Source: Chitinophagales bacterium
GTDB taxonomy: Bacteria > Bacteroidota > Bacteroidia > Chitinophagales > UBA2359
NCBI GenBank assembly: GCA_041392475.1
Contig: JAWKLZ010000001.1
Coordinates: 2,108,001-2,172,000, forward strand
Reading direction: 5' to 3'
DNA length: 64,000 nt
Part shown: piece by piece, positions 36,409 through 46,056 of the stretch
Position numbering within the stretch: position 1 is the stretch's first letter
Layout of the letters: every line of letters starts with the position of its first letter
Notes under the pieces: model-generated
The model's input: only the letters and a program-made list of their open reading frames with translations
The model's database searches: none
What the model was told of the DNA's origin: nothing
Made by a program: the position numbers and the translations under genes

Positions 36409-39162
36409 TTACCTCAACAAAGTAAAATACCCTTTATCCACCACAGGCAAACCGTCCACATCCGTATAAGTCACCACATAAATATAGACCCCCAAAGGTT
36501 GCGGTTGAAAGTCAACTTCACCATCCCATCCTTCATTCGGGTCAGTGGTCAAAAAGACCGATTTTCCCCAACGGTTGTACACCTCAAATTGATAGTCGTT
36601 GATAAAACGGCTGCTTGGCAAAAATACATCGTTTACATTGTCGTTGTTTGGACTGAAAGCAGTCGGAACAACAAGCGCAGATTCACAACGAGCGATTACA
36701 CTAACTGTTGCACTACTTGTACATCCCGCAGCATTGGTTGCGATTACTTGGTAAGTACCAGGCGTTGTCACCGTAATTTGAGAAGTAATATTACCCGTTG
36801 ACCATTCAAAAGTCAAACCAGGATTGTCAATGCTAAGGGTAATCGCATCCCCCGTATCCGTACACAAACTTCTCTCTTCACCCAAAGAAATGGCCGTAGG
36901 GTTTTCTACCGAAATGGTTATGCTGCCATCTGCTTCACATGCGCCACTTCTCACTGTCACCGAATAGGTTCCAGAAGCATTGACGGTGATTTCCTCTGTT
37001 GTCTCGCCTGTCGACCATTCATGTTCGGCTCCTGCCAATCCCGTGCGGAGGGTCACTGATTCGCCCGCACATATAGTTTCATCTTCACCCAAATCCACAA
37101 AGAAATCATTGGTGAACGTGACATCTACACTTTTAGAAGCCGTACATGTATTGCCAAGACTCACTTCAACAGAATACGTTCCATCATTAGGAACAGTGAA
37201 CAAAGAATCAGTCGTCACACCATCTGACCACAAGAAAGTAGCATTGGAATTACCAATACCTGCATTCAAAACCAAAGGTTCAGAGGCACAAGCAAATATT
37301 TCATCGTTGGCGTTTGCGCCCAAGTCTATTTCTATGTTTCCTATCAGCGTAATGCTTGTAGAAGCAGTGACTTCACAACCTCCTGTATTGACTACAACAC
37401 TATAATCTCCACTACTTGAAACAGTAGTAAAAGGTGTCGTATCACCATTCGACCAAAGGTAGGTAGCACCTGCAATGTCAGTAGCCGTTAAGGTCGTGCT
37501 TTCTTCACAAATTTCGCCGCTTTGGTCAATAGTGACGTTGGGTGGCGCATTGAAGGTAATTATCACTTCATCATTAAATATACAATCGTTTTGAGTCACT
37601 ACAACACTGTATGTCCCACTTGCAGTGACTTCAATAGTTGGTGTCGTTTCTAAAGTCGACCACGCATAAACAGCACTTGAACCGACAATGCTAGCATCCA
37701 AAGTGACGGTTTCACCTTCGCAATAAGAAGTTTGATCCGCTCCTTGAATCGAAAAACTACCTGTATCGCCTTCACCCAAAGTAACTGCAACTGTATCTCT
37801 CACCACACAAGTACCAATACTGATTTCTACCCAATAATCATCTCGTGACTGGGTGACGGTGATGGATTCTGCACCAGAACCTGTAATCCAAAGATAAGTG
37901 GCATTGGGGTAAGAAGGCGCAGTTAACACAATCGAACTTTCGCAGGTCGTAATAGTTCCGCCCAAATCTACTGCTGGAGCTTGCGAAATCGTCACTACTT
38001 TAGAAATGCTTTCAGAAGCAATGCATCCTGCAATGTTTAGTGTGACATTATAATCTCCCGGTGCGCTAAATATATGGGTAGGGCTTTCTTCTGTACTCGT
38101 ATTGGCTGCCCCTGATGCAGGGTCACCAAAATCCCAAGTCCAAGAAATTGCTCCAATAGAATTGTCTATAAAAATGGTTTCTTCTCCTTGACAGGTATTT
38201 TCGAAGGTGAAATCTGGGATAGCTATGCAAGGTATGCCTGCTGTTAGGTCAAAAACTTCTCCTGCAAGTTTGGAAGGAACAGGCGCAAAGCCTGTCACTA
38301 CATCATGTGCAAACAAAAAGTGATCGCCATTGACAGTCGACTGAGCTGCTACATAAAGTACGTTTTCAAAAGGATCATAAGCAGTATTGCCTGCTGTAAT
38401 GGTCAAACTTCCGCCAGGTGAGTTGGTCGGTACTGTACTTTCGATAACTCCTGTAATTGGGTTTATAGATACTATATCATAGGCTGTAGTAAAAGCCATC
38501 AACAAATCGGTAGTAGGATTGAATTCTAAATCTACCAAAGGAAGCGGCACATCAAAGCTGTTGATATTTCCTGTATCGGTTTCCACCACATAAATCGTAT
38601 AGCCCATGCTAATGGTATTGAAGACTGCAAAAAAGTAGCGATTTTGTTCTGAGTCAATGGTAGAAATCCCTTGTGCCAATACCGTATTGGGGTTCAAATT
38701 GATAGCACTACCGATGTTTGCAGTTGTTCCGTCATCGTTTACAGACACAAATTGTATGCTACCACCGTTGTTCAATACACCAAACAAATTGCTGTCATTG
38801 CAGTCATATTGAATTTCACTCAGTGCTTTTGTAACATTAGGGTCATCTATTTGGTTATTCGTAAAACTTATCTCTCTAATGTTTAGCACATTATTGAAGT
38901 TCAATTCTACAATAAAATACAGTTTCCTATCACTAGGGGCTACTGCAAGTCCTCCTCGCCTAAAAGACAATGGGTTGAGGTTATTAGATATTTTCGTAAC
39001 CGTATCAAATACAGCAGTAGCTGGGTCAAGATTGACAGGAATGACGACATTGTTTTCAAAATTGATGCCATACAATTCGATACAGCTTTGTGCCTTTGCA
39101 TGAAAGGTATTGAAAATAAGGGCTAATAATAAACAGAAAAATATACGTTGCGATTTCAGCAT
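36409..39162 (-). CDS. Large surface protein with PKD-like repeats and gliding-motility C-terminal domain
   Basis: A 917-aa product with signal peptide (FCLLLALIFNTFHAKAQ). The first 300 residues look like a beta-propeller-like region (VLYVAAQSTVNGDHFLFAHD). A PKD domain follows (ISWTWDFGDPASGAANTS, ESPTHIFSAPGDYNVTLNIA), then seven or eight tandem Ig-like repeats of about 75 residues, each built on xYLWSxGxTTxxxTVxxSGxYSVxVxxxxC (for example EHEWSTGETTEEITVNASGT). The last 85 residues (VPTAFSPNNDNVNDVFLP ... LGVYIYVVTYTD) are the gliding motility-associated C-terminal domain (CHU_C), a type IX secretion signal. It is probably an adhesin. Complete, monocistronic. Confidence 0.9.
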   Translation of the reverse strand: MLKSQRIFFCLLLALIFNTFHAKAQSCIELYGINFENNVVIPVNLDPATAVFDTVTKISNNLNPLSFRRGGLAVAPSDRKLYFIVELNFNNVLNIREISFTNNQIDDPNVTKALSEIQYDCNDSNLFGVLNNGGSIQFVSVNDDGTTANIGSAINLNPNTVLAQGISTIDSEQNRYFFAVFNTISMGYTIYVVETDTGNINSFDVPLPLVDLEFNPTTDLLMAFTTAYDIVSINPITGVIESTVPTNSPGGSLTITAGNTAYDPFENVLYVAAQSTVNGDHFLFAHDVVTGFAPVPSKLAGEVFDLTAGIPCIAIPDFTFENTCQGEETIFIDNSIGAISWTWDFGDPASGAANTSTEESPTHIFSAPGDYNVTLNIAGCIASESISKVVTISQAPAVDLGGTITTCESSIVLTAPSYPNATYLWITGSGAESITVTQSRDDYWVEISIGTCVVRDTVAVTLGEGDTGSFSIQGADQTSYCEGETVTLDASIVGSSAVYAWSTLETTPTIEVTASGTYSVVVTQNDCIFNDEVIITFNAPPNVTIDQSGEICEESTTLTATDIAGATYLWSNGDTTPFTTVSSSGDYSVVVNTGGCEVTASTSITLIGNIEIDLGANANDEIFACASEPLVLNAGIGNSNATFLWSDGVTTDSLFTVPNDGTYSVEVSLGNTCTASKSVDVTFTNDFFVDLGEDETICAGESVTLRTGLAGAEHEWSTGETTEEITVNASGTYSVTVRSGACEADGSITISVENPTAISLGEERSLCTDTGDAITLSIDNPGLTFEWSTGNITSQITVTTPGTYQVIATNAAGCTSSATVSVIARCESALVVPTAFSPNNDNVNDVFLPSSRFINDYQFEVYNRWGKSVFLTTDPNEGWDGEVDFQPQPLGVYIYVVTYTDVDGLPVVDKGYFTLLR

Positions 39163-39399
39163 TTTTTGATAAATTATTTTTAAGCTGCAAAGATGGTCAT
39201 TTGATTTTTTTGCAGCAAATATTATTTTTTGAGTTTATCGACAAAAAATCAAGACAACTGTTGAGCCTCATTGTGACTTTTACCGTACATAGAACAACAA
39301 AAAACTGTAAAATTGGTTAATATTTGGGGTTTTATTGGGTGTGCAAAAGTAAATATACAACTTATTTTTGCGTATTAAAAAGTTTGGTGTTTTTCATAT

Positions 39400-40641
39400 A
39401 TGAATATAATAATTACTATCTGGCAATTGTTTTTGTTTTCTTTACTGCTTTTGATTTCTCCTTTTTTTTTAGGGCAATCAAATGACAACGTGTCTTTTAC
39501 GAGTATAGATAAATACGCTCAAAAAGCACCTGTCACAGTATGCACTGACGTAAAGACGCTGGCAAACTACTTGTCAGAACCTGCTTCTAATGATTTTGAG
39601 CGTGCCCGTAGTTTTTATGTCTGGCTAACGACCAATATTAGTTATGATATGCAGGCGTACAAAAATGGGCGACGCAGAATCAATCAAACCAATGAGGATA
39701 TTTTGAGGAGAAAACGAGCAGTATGTTTTGGATACTCCAAGTTCTTCAAAGCATTGTGTGATGAAGTAGGTTTACCTTGTGAGGTTATTTCTGGTTATAG
39801 TAAAGGTTCGCTGACTTCAACGCCCAATTTAGAACAATCCGATCATGCATGGAACGCAGTGAAATTGGAGGGAAAATGGTATCTATTGGATGCTACCTGG
39901 GGTGCAGGAGTGGTGTATCGAGAAAGTGAATTTGTCCATCAATTCAGTGAAGAGTATTTTTTAACCTCTCCTGAAAAACTCATTGTCAATCATTTACCTG
40001 CTGATCCTATGTGGCAATTGCTTCCATGTGCAGTTACTACTGATGATTTCAAAGAATCTGCTACGTATTTAATGAATTTGGTGGCGGATAAATCTTCAAA
40101 CTGTGAAAACTATGCCGATAGTCTAGCAAAATTTGAACAATTGGGTTACCACCAAAAAATGTTGACAACGGCTATTCATACCTATCAATTCAACCCTACA
40201 GAAGCAAATGCAAAAGAACTTGGACACGCCTATATGGATTATGAATCCTATTTGGACGAAAAGGCTGTTAAGTTGCAACAAACCAATGAGATTGATGAAT
40301 TGTTGGCAGTCCAACTAGAAATGATTCAAACCAGTGAACAAGCCAAACAATACATTGAACTTTTCGACCGTCAAAAAGAAAATTTAGCTTATACCTATAT
40401 GAATTTGGCTGCTACCCTATCCAGAAAACTCACTAATTTTGAAGCAGCTAAAAATTATTATCAAATGGTTATTATTTATGAGGAAATCTTACCCTATTTT
40501 GAAAAAGCCAAAAATATGTTGAATTCCTTGCCTCGTAACCTTCAAATCGAAAATGCGCTGCAACAGTGTGCGGTAAATATTATGGCAGTAAAGAACAATT
40601 TGGGAATTTACCGCCAAGAATTGAAACTGAACGATAAGTAG
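39400..40641 (+). CDS. Transglutaminase-like domain protein
   Basis: A 413-aa product with signal peptide (FLFSLLLLISPFFLGQSN). The transglutaminase-like core (about 65-180) has RARSFYVWLTTNISYDMQAY, RRKRAVCFGYSKFFKALCDE with the catalytic Cys, SDHAWNAVKLEGKWYLLDAT with the catalytic His and the Asp in LLDATWGAG. This is the CYK3-like class of peptidase/transglutaminase fold proteins. A TPR-like helical region completes the C-terminus. It acts outside the cytoplasm, substrate unknown. TATTTTTG at 39363-39370 fits a -7 element 30 bp before the start. Confidence 0.85.
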   Translation: MNIIITIWQLFLFSLLLLISPFFLGQSNDNVSFTSIDKYAQKAPVTVCTDVKTLANYLSEPASNDFERARSFYVWLTTNISYDMQAYKNGRRRINQTNEDILRRKRAVCFGYSKFFKALCDEVGLPCEVISGYSKGSLTSTPNLEQSDHAWNAVKLEGKWYLLDATWGAGVVYRESEFVHQFSEEYFLTSPEKLIVNHLPADPMWQLLPCAVTTDDFKESATYLMNLVADKSSNCENYADSLAKFEQLGYHQKMLTTAIHTYQFNPTEANAKELGHAYMDYESYLDEKAVKLQQTNEIDELLAVQLEMIQTSEQAKQYIELFDRQKENLAYTYMNLAATLSRKLTNFEAAKNYYQMVIIYEEILPYFEKAKNMLNSLPRNLQIENALQQCAVNIMAVKNNLGIYRQELKLNDK

Positions 40642-40702
40642 AAAAAAAATGCGAACTTTGCTTGTTTAAACTTGTTCGGCAACTTTAAATTTTACATTTC
40701 TT

Positions 40703-41809
40703 ATGCGATTTTTTATAATAAGTTTCTTACTTATTGCAACCACCTCTCTATTGTATGCTCAATCTGACGGATCAACTGGTGAAATTATCCCGGGGGCTTC
40801 AAAACCCAAATCGCAGAAAACCAAAAAAGCAAAAATCAAGTATGCGTTTCACAATGGAACGATGAATCTCAAAACTGGTTTGGTATTGCGGGGAGATTTT
40901 AAGTATATAGAAAGTAAACTCGGCATTCCTCAATTTCAGGTCATTGAAGCAGGAAACAAAAAGTCGAAGAAAAAAGTATCTCTTTCGATGGTGCAAAGAT
41001 TGAAGGTAGCGGGTGCAGAAAAAGGCATTACTGCCTACAATGATTCTACTGAATTTGTGTGGATAGACCAATACAAAGATTTGTATCGTAAGGTCCGAGC
41101 AGGGGTAGTTGAAGTATATGACAATTCTCGCATCGTCAATGAAGAATATCCATTTCTTGCAGATTATTTGCTCATCACTGGGCGACAGGATTATGGTTAC
41201 AAAGCCATTAGAGAGGTAAAAGATTTAGAACTTGTGATGTCGGATAGGCCTTACTTCCTGCAATCTGCAAAATTTAGTGGTCGCTACGAAAGCAAGGATT
41301 TTCGGGTGGTTTTGTATCTGATAGATCTGTTCAACGATGACAATCCCATGAAAAAATTGAAGTGGGACGACATGACTTTAACCCTCAAAGACGGAACGAG
41401 AGTGCAAGGAAAGGGGTATTTTCAGCCAATGGATGTGCGTGGTGAATACATATCTACTTCCAACAATGCGTTTATCCATTTTTACGATGGCAAAGATTTT
41501 CACCTTTACAATCAGCGAGATATTTCTGCTGTTTTGGCGAACGGAATTCCTTATGAAGCTGCGCTTTACACTTCCAATAGCAAATATTTTTATGGTAGAG
41601 CTTGGACCAATAATGGAACAGAATATATTGTTACTAAGCGCATCATACACGCCAACAATTACTATTTTCGCACAAGCTCCAATAATTTTAGCGATTTAGT
41701 CATCCTCAAAAAAGTGGGAGAATCCTATATCAAACCTGCTAACGAACTCGAACTCAGAAAGGTGTATGCAGAACAAATGAAAAAACAACGGCCAGATACA
41801 GAAGGATAA
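40703..41809 (+). CDS. Secreted protein of unknown function
   Basis: A 368-aa product with signal peptide (FFIISFLLIATTSLLYAQ). The mature part is mostly beta-rich with repeated patterns such as YLLITGRQDYGYKAIREVKD and ISTSNNAFIHFYDGKDFHLY, plus a conserved-looking FKYIESKLGIPQFQVIE. No family recognised. It follows the transglutaminase-domain gene by 61 bp in the same direction, so they may be one transcript, and its C-terminus ends in a basic tail (LRKVYAEQMKKQRPDTEG). Confidence 0.7.
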   Translation: MRFFIISFLLIATTSLLYAQSDGSTGEIIPGASKPKSQKTKKAKIKYAFHNGTMNLKTGLVLRGDFKYIESKLGIPQFQVIEAGNKKSKKKVSLSMVQRLKVAGAEKGITAYNDSTEFVWIDQYKDLYRKVRAGVVEVYDNSRIVNEEYPFLADYLLITGRQDYGYKAIREVKDLELVMSDRPYFLQSAKFSGRYESKDFRVVLYLIDLFNDDNPMKKLKWDDMTLTLKDGTRVQGKGYFQPMDVRGEYISTSNNAFIHFYDGKDFHLYNQRDISAVLANGIPYEAALYTSNSKYFYGRAWTNNGTEYIVTKRIIHANNYYFRTSSNNFSDLVILKKVGESYIKPANELELRKVYAEQMKKQRPDTEG

Positions 41810-42803
41810 AAAATGTGGTTCTCTGATAAAATCCGTGAAAGGAGATTTAGGTAGCTTGTCCTCTTTTGGGGTTCATCTATATTTTTTGTTGAAGAGTTGA
41901 AACTTTTGAAGTTTCTTTTTAAGAAAGTACTGATTTTCAAATATCTTATGTCTTCAAGAATAAACTTCAAAAGACATAAGTAGAAAGACAAAAGAAGTAA
42001 ATCTTTGGTTATGAGCAAATCGCTTTACTGTCAATCATTTAAAACTTTTTGTCTTTAATCTTTCATCCAAAGTCTAATCCTCTTAAAAGATTGCCTATAC
42101 CTATACATTTTATAAAATATTCATTTTTAGCGAAATGGTTTGCTGATTTTTTAAGCGGCAAACTTCCGAAATCTCAAATCACAGATTTTGTCAAAGAACC
42201 AGAACCAAAAATCAAGACCTGACTTGATTGCTTCACACAAAAAAAAGAAAAAAGAGGCTAAATAGCTTGAAACTTGATTCCGCTTCGCTCCATCTTCAAA
42301 CAGCAATCTGTTCTTAACTCCTCTTTTCCTTTTTTTTACTACAATCAAGAAGGGTCAAATCCCTCTTTCATGATCCAAGAACTTGTCAAAAACTTAAAGG
42401 CACAGATAGAATGAATCATGGGCTACGAATGAAGTTTGTAATCAAACATTTATATTGTTTTCAAAAATGGTATTTTATCATTAAAATGGGAGTAATACAA
42501 CACTTCTTTTGCAGTAAAAATCGAGATTTTTACGGCTCTCCTTCTTTGTCTATAAAAACTACTTCATCGAAAAATTTTGGTTGTTGGTAGAAATATGCCA
42601 GCAGCATGTAGAAAATAATCACCCAATCTCACCAATTATTTTACCTTTCCATTTTTGGACTTTGGACAAAAGGAGTAGAATCTTAATCCGTTGATGTGAC
42701 CAAGTACAAATAGCTATCTATCAACAAATTAAGCTTACATTTCTTGCATCTTTGTTTTCTCGTCCAAAGTCTAATTCTATTTCACCTCTTCAAAAAATAG
42801 TCT
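41810..42803. other. 994-bp intergenic region with dispersed repeat
   Basis: I find no gene in this stretch. The only frames over 60 codons (for example 42151-42348 on the minus strand) have no family features and are dominated by AT-rich phenylalanine or lysine runs. From 42415 to 42497 it holds dispersed repeat copy 2, related to 6905-7000. The remainder is AT-rich with several short T and A runs. A tRNA-like T-arm around 42350 does not extend to a cloverleaf. Confidence 0.55.
42415..42497. repeat. Dispersed intergenic repeat family A, copy 2
   Basis: Aligned by eye with 6921-7000, this copy starts TCATGGGCTACGAAT and stays about 75% identical over 83 bases in the same orientation, including the shared ATCAA, TGTTTT, AAAAAT, TTTATCA and GGGA blocks. 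Unlike copy 1 it lacks the left arm of the palindrome (ATTAATTCATGG is replaced by GAATGAATCATGG). Confidence 0.6.
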
Positions 42804-44384
42804 ATGAAAGGTATTTGTTTACTCCTATTTTGTTGGTTATCCACGTTTTCGGTTATTTCTGCTCAGACAGAATCCATTCCTTTTGACATCGAACTTGAAG
42901 AAATCACCTTCAATGACTGGACAGGCTTACACTCTTTTGCCTTTGCAGAATGGAATGGGTATTGGTTTTTTGTAGCTGGTCGCAGCAATGGTTTGCATGG
43001 ATTTTTTCCGTTCACAGGTTTTCCCGAATCCTCTGCCAATCACCAGATTTGGATGATGGATGTGGCAAGCGGCAATTATTGGCAGCAGGATATTCGTTCG
43101 CTCCCCAATCCAATAGCCGAAGCACTGCAAGCTTCTAATCCTCAATATGTTCAAAAAGACGGTTTTTTGTATGTGGTGGGAGGCTATGGAAAATCAAAAG
43201 ATACAGATAGTTTTGTTACTTTTCCTTACCTCACTGCTTTGAATTTAGAAATGCTTACCAATTTGATGTTGGCAGAACAGAGCGTTTTACCAGCTATTCA
43301 ACAATTGGAGGATGAGCGAATGAGGGTTTGTGGAGGGGAAATGTTGGCTTTAGGAGAGCGTTTTTATTTGTTTGGTGGACATGATTTTGCAGGTTTGTAT
43401 TCCCAAACAGGCTTACCAACTTTCACCCAGATGTACACCAATGAAGTTCGGGTTTTTGCAGTCGAACATGCTGATGTGGGTTTGCAAATCAGCAACTATG
43501 AAGCTTTGCAGGATACCGAAAACTATCATAGAAGGGATGGAAGTTTTGCTCCTTTGATACAAGCAAATGGAGATGCTGCTTTGGGTTATTATGGTGGTGT
43601 TTTTCGATACGACAAAGATATTCCTTTCTTCAACCCTGTTTATATCAACGGTGATGGGGTTGAAATGGACCCTACTTACGAGCAGCAAATGAGTCATTAC
43701 ACTTGTCCGATACTCCCTGTTTTTGACGCTGCAACGGGCAATATGTTTTCTACCTTTTTTGGAGGATTGAGTTTTCATTACTTTGATAGAGAGAAAGATA
43801 AAATGGTGACTGATTCTTTAGTTCCGTTCATTGATGACATCACTACCTTGATTCACTTTGCGGATGGACACTCAACAGAGGTGGTTTTACCTCTGGAATT
43901 TGATGATTTGTTGGGTACAAATGCCAAGTTTATTTTGGATCAGGCAGCACCTCACTACGATAACAAGGTGATTCGTTTAGAGGAAATTGAAGGGCGAACA
44001 AGAGTCGGATATATTTTCGGAGGAATCAAAGCATTGTTTGCCAATATCACGCCGAGTAGCGCAAGCAATCGCCTTTTTGAAGTTTATCTTACTCCCAAAA
44101 TTGTGGATGCAATTGACAAAGAAACGGCTGCGAATTGGCATACTCATGTCTATCCTAATCCTTTTGAAGGGAATATAAATATTGAAATTGAAGGGATTGC
44201 AGATGTACAGCACTTGGCATTGAAAGACATACGTGGTCAAAAACTTTTTGAAGAAAACGGGCCTATTCTCACTTCAATGATTGATTTCTTGGAAAAGAGA
44301 TTGAAGGAATTAACAGCAGGTGTGTATTTGCTTCAATTGCAGAGAAAAACGGGAACTGAAATTCATAAGATTGTGAAGATGTAG
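42804..44384 (+). CDS. Secreted Kelch-like protein with type IX sorting domain
   Basis: A 526-aa product with signal peptide (LLLFCWLSTFSVISAQTE). The body looks like a beta-propeller of the Kelch type, with repeated blades containing GGxDxxG-like turns and aromatic ends (WFFVAGRSNGLHGFF, FLYVVGGYGKSKDTD, RFYLFGGHDFAGLYS). The last 75 residues (HVYPNPFEGNINIEIEGIAD ... GVYLLQLQRKTGTEIHKIVK) are a type IX secretion sorting domain. Probably surface-located. A terminal-repeat-like sequence begins 2 bp after its stop codon. Confidence 0.85.
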   Translation: MKGICLLLFCWLSTFSVISAQTESIPFDIELEEITFNDWTGLHSFAFAEWNGYWFFVAGRSNGLHGFFPFTGFPESSANHQIWMMDVASGNYWQQDIRSLPNPIAEALQASNPQYVQKDGFLYVVGGYGKSKDTDSFVTFPYLTALNLEMLTNLMLAEQSVLPAIQQLEDERMRVCGGEMLALGERFYLFGGHDFAGLYSQTGLPTFTQMYTNEVRVFAVEHADVGLQISNYEALQDTENYHRRDGSFAPLIQANGDAALGYYGGVFRYDKDIPFFNPVYINGDGVEMDPTYEQQMSHYTCPILPVFDAATGNMFSTFFGGLSFHYFDREKDKMVTDSLVPFIDDITTLIHFADGHSTEVVLPLEFDDLLGTNAKFILDQAAPHYDNKVIRLEEIEGRTRVGYIFGGIKALFANITPSSASNRLFEVYLTPKIVDAIDKETAANWHTHVYPNPFEGNINIEIEGIADVQHLALKDIRGQKLFEENGPILTSMIDFLEKRLKELTAGVYLLQLQRKTGTEIHKIVKM

Positions 44385-44385
44385 T

Positions 44386-44405
44386 GTTTTTTTAGGACGA
44401 CTCAT
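44386..44405 (-). repeat. 17-bp terminal-repeat-like sequence, copy 1 (inverted)
   Basis: TTTTTTTAGGACGACTCAT here is the reverse complement of the TGAGTCGTCCTAAAAAA sequence found at 45855 and 57645. It sits directly after the type IX gene's stop codon and faces inward toward cas6. With copy 2 it would form inverted terminal repeats bounding cas6 only. Confidence 0.75.
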
Positions 44406-44432
44406 TGGTTTCCGCATTGACCGCTTATATTA

Positions 44433-44515
44433 CTCAAACCCACCCCTTACCCCTCCCAAGAGGGGATTTTCCCACTTGGTACAAGTATTCCCCTCTTGGG
44501 AGGGGCAGGGGTGAG
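44433..44515. repeat. Large GC-rich hairpin
   Basis: Arms CCCCTCCCAAGAGGGGA (44450-44466) and TCCCCTCTTGGGAGGGG (44489-44505) are perfect, and the stem extends imperfectly into CCCACCCCTTA/GCAGGGGTGAG. It is much more GC-rich than its surroundings. Palindromes with this CCCTCCCAAGAGGGG core are common intergenic repeats in several bacterial groups. Confidence 0.65.
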
Positions 44516-45036
44516 TTGCGATTTATTCCTTTTTAATGCGAAGACCTATAATCTTACACTTCGCACCCTTTTTTTCAAAAAAGCAATTAACTCATTTTTG
44601 CAATTCATTTATTAATATTTAATTATAAATATTAATAATCTTTAACTTGTCTTTTTATAAATTCATGATTGGGCATCGACCTCCAATTTTAAGCAAACAC
44701 TCTATGTATAATAAACATTCTTTAACTAAGAGAATCAAACCGTTTTTTGACTTTTATTCTACAAACAATTGATTTTTAGATTTTTAAAATTGAATCGTAT
44801 TATTTGTTAAGGGTGAACTGTAAAAAAAATGAATTATCCAAAGATTTTTAAAGAGGTGCGGAACATAAGATAATAGGTACAGCGTACCGATAACACCTTG
44901 CGACAATTTGGGATGCACCCGTCCATTTTCATAGACAAACCAAAGTTTTGTGTTATTTCACTTCTATTTTTATAAAGTTATCTGATGTTGTTGTATTATT
45001 GAGTAGTGTTTTGAATTATATAAAATCTGTTGTCTA
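44516..45036. other. AT-rich gap upstream of the first cas6
   Basis: About 520 bp holding no supported ORF. It is AT-rich and includes several T-runs and short A/T palindromes. It could contain the first cas6 promoter, but no TAnnTTTG sits at a convincing distance. It also lacks any second copy of the CRISPR repeat. Confidence 0.4.
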
Positions 45037-45846
45037 ATGGTGAGAATTCGATTGACCTTTCAGTTGCAAGATAAACGGCAAAATCAGCTGCCTATCAATT
45101 ATCAATATGCGGTGTCTGCATGGATTTATAAGATGCTTCATAGTAGTAATCCTGGGTTTTCGGAATGGCTGCACAATCAAGGGTATTCTTTGGAGAATAA
45201 AAAATTCAAACTGTTTTGTTTTTCTGAATTGCAGTTTGGGGAGAATGGTTGTAGGTTTAGGCATCCTGACCGTTTGCAGATTTCTGCACTGTCTTTTGAT
45301 TTGGTGGTAAGTATGGCTGTTCCTGAGGCGGTGAATTATTTTGTGATGGGTATTTTTAGGGAACAAAATCTGGTGTTGGGTGATAGGGTGAGTCAAGTTC
45401 CTTTGAGGTTGCGTTCGGTGGAAACGCTTATCGAACCTGATTTTTCTACGACTACTCAAAAATTTACTGCTCTTTCTCCTATTTGTGTGTCGAGGCCTGA
45501 ATTGAGAAATGATAAACCTATAGCTCAATATCTCGATCCTACTGATGTAGATTTTGAGCGGATTTTGTTGGCGAATCTGCAAAATAAATATAGGGCTTTT
45601 CTGCAATCTTCGGATATAACAAATCTTGATTGGGGTATTGCTAAGATGTCTTTCTGTCTGCTTAACATTCGGCAAAAACGCTTGATTCACGTGCCGAGAA
45701 AGGATATGCGTCCTATTAAGGTGAGGGGCTATTTGATGGACTTTGAATTGACTGCACCTGTGGATTTATTGCGGTTTGGATATTTTGCGGGGTTTGGGGA
45801 GAAGAATGCGGGATTGGGGTTTGGGTGTGTGGAAGGGGTGAACTGA
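45037..45846 (+). CDS. cas6: CRISPR repeat endoribonuclease Cas6 (first copy)
   Basis: A 269-aa RAMP-fold product. It opens with the beta-alpha strand MVRIRLTFQLQDKRQ and LPINYQYAVSAWIYKMLHSS, and ends with the glycine-rich loop FAGFGEKNAGLGFGCVE, the Cas6 hallmark (G-x-G-x-x-N-x-x-x-G-x-G). It should cut pre-crRNA at the 3' base of the repeat stem. It lies apart from the rest of the operon, with a toxin remnant and the repeat-like mini-unit between, and inverted 17-bp repeats closely flank it. Its 3' end is G-rich on the coding strand, unlike cas3-cas5. A second, divergent cas6 sits at 47289, so the system has two processing enzymes. Confidence 0.88.
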   Translation: MVRIRLTFQLQDKRQNQLPINYQYAVSAWIYKMLHSSNPGFSEWLHNQGYSLENKKFKLFCFSELQFGENGCRFRHPDRLQISALSFDLVVSMAVPEAVNYFVMGIFREQNLVLGDRVSQVPLRLRSVETLIEPDFSTTTQKFTALSPICVSRPELRNDKPIAQYLDPTDVDFERILLANLQNKYRAFLQSSDITNLDWGIAKMSFCLLNIRQKRLIHVPRKDMRPIKVRGYLMDFELTAPVDLLRFGYFAGFGEKNAGLGFGCVEGVN

Positions 45847-45854
45847 AAGATAAA

Positions 45855-45872
45855 GTGAGTCGTCCTAAAAAA
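45855..45872 (+). repeat. 17-bp terminal-repeat-like sequence, copy 2
   Basis: GTGAGTCGTCCTAAAAAA, identical to the core of copies 1 and 3. It lies 8 bp after the first cas6 stop and its right edge abuts the truncated DUF5615 reading frame, supplying the AAA codon before the retained GATTCAGAT. This is where the toxin-like gene has lost its 5' part. Confidence 0.75.
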
Positions 45873-46034
45873 GATTCAGATTTTTATCACTTGCTAAACA
45901 CTTATGGATTTCCACCAAAAATAATATGGTTGAGGATAGGCAATGCAACGACCAACTCAATTATTGACTATATCGTAGATAAAAGTGCCATTATAATCTC
46001 ATTTTTAGAAGATGATACATTGGGATTATTATAA
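45869..46034 (+). pseudogene. DUF5615 (PIN-like) toxin gene, N-terminus lost
   Basis: The frame from KDSDFYHLLNTYGFPPKIIW through LRIGNATTNSIIDYIVDKSA to the end matches the C-terminal half of DUF5615 proteins, where D-S-D-F is the third acidic motif and PPK-[VI]-I-W-L-R-x-G-N the last strand. The N-terminal half, with the first metal-binding Asp (usually xLLDEN), is missing. Upstream of it lies only the terminal-repeat-like sequence. DUF5615 proteins are VapC-like RNases paired with DUF433 antitoxins; no antitoxin is present. Read as a remnant disrupted by the 17-bp element. Confidence 0.75.
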
Positions 46035-46056
46035 ATAAATTGAATAAGCATCTTAT

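Noticed and set aside
42151..42348. 65-aa minus-strand frame in the long gap
   Set aside because: Phe/Trp/Lys-rich with no start context or family; not supported.
42330..42380. tRNA-like T-arm (GGGTCAAATCCC)
   Set aside because: No acceptor, D or anticodon stem around it.
45034..45690. 218-aa minus-strand frame opposite the first cas6
   Set aside because: Shadow of the G-rich coding strand; no signature and fully overlaps Cas6.
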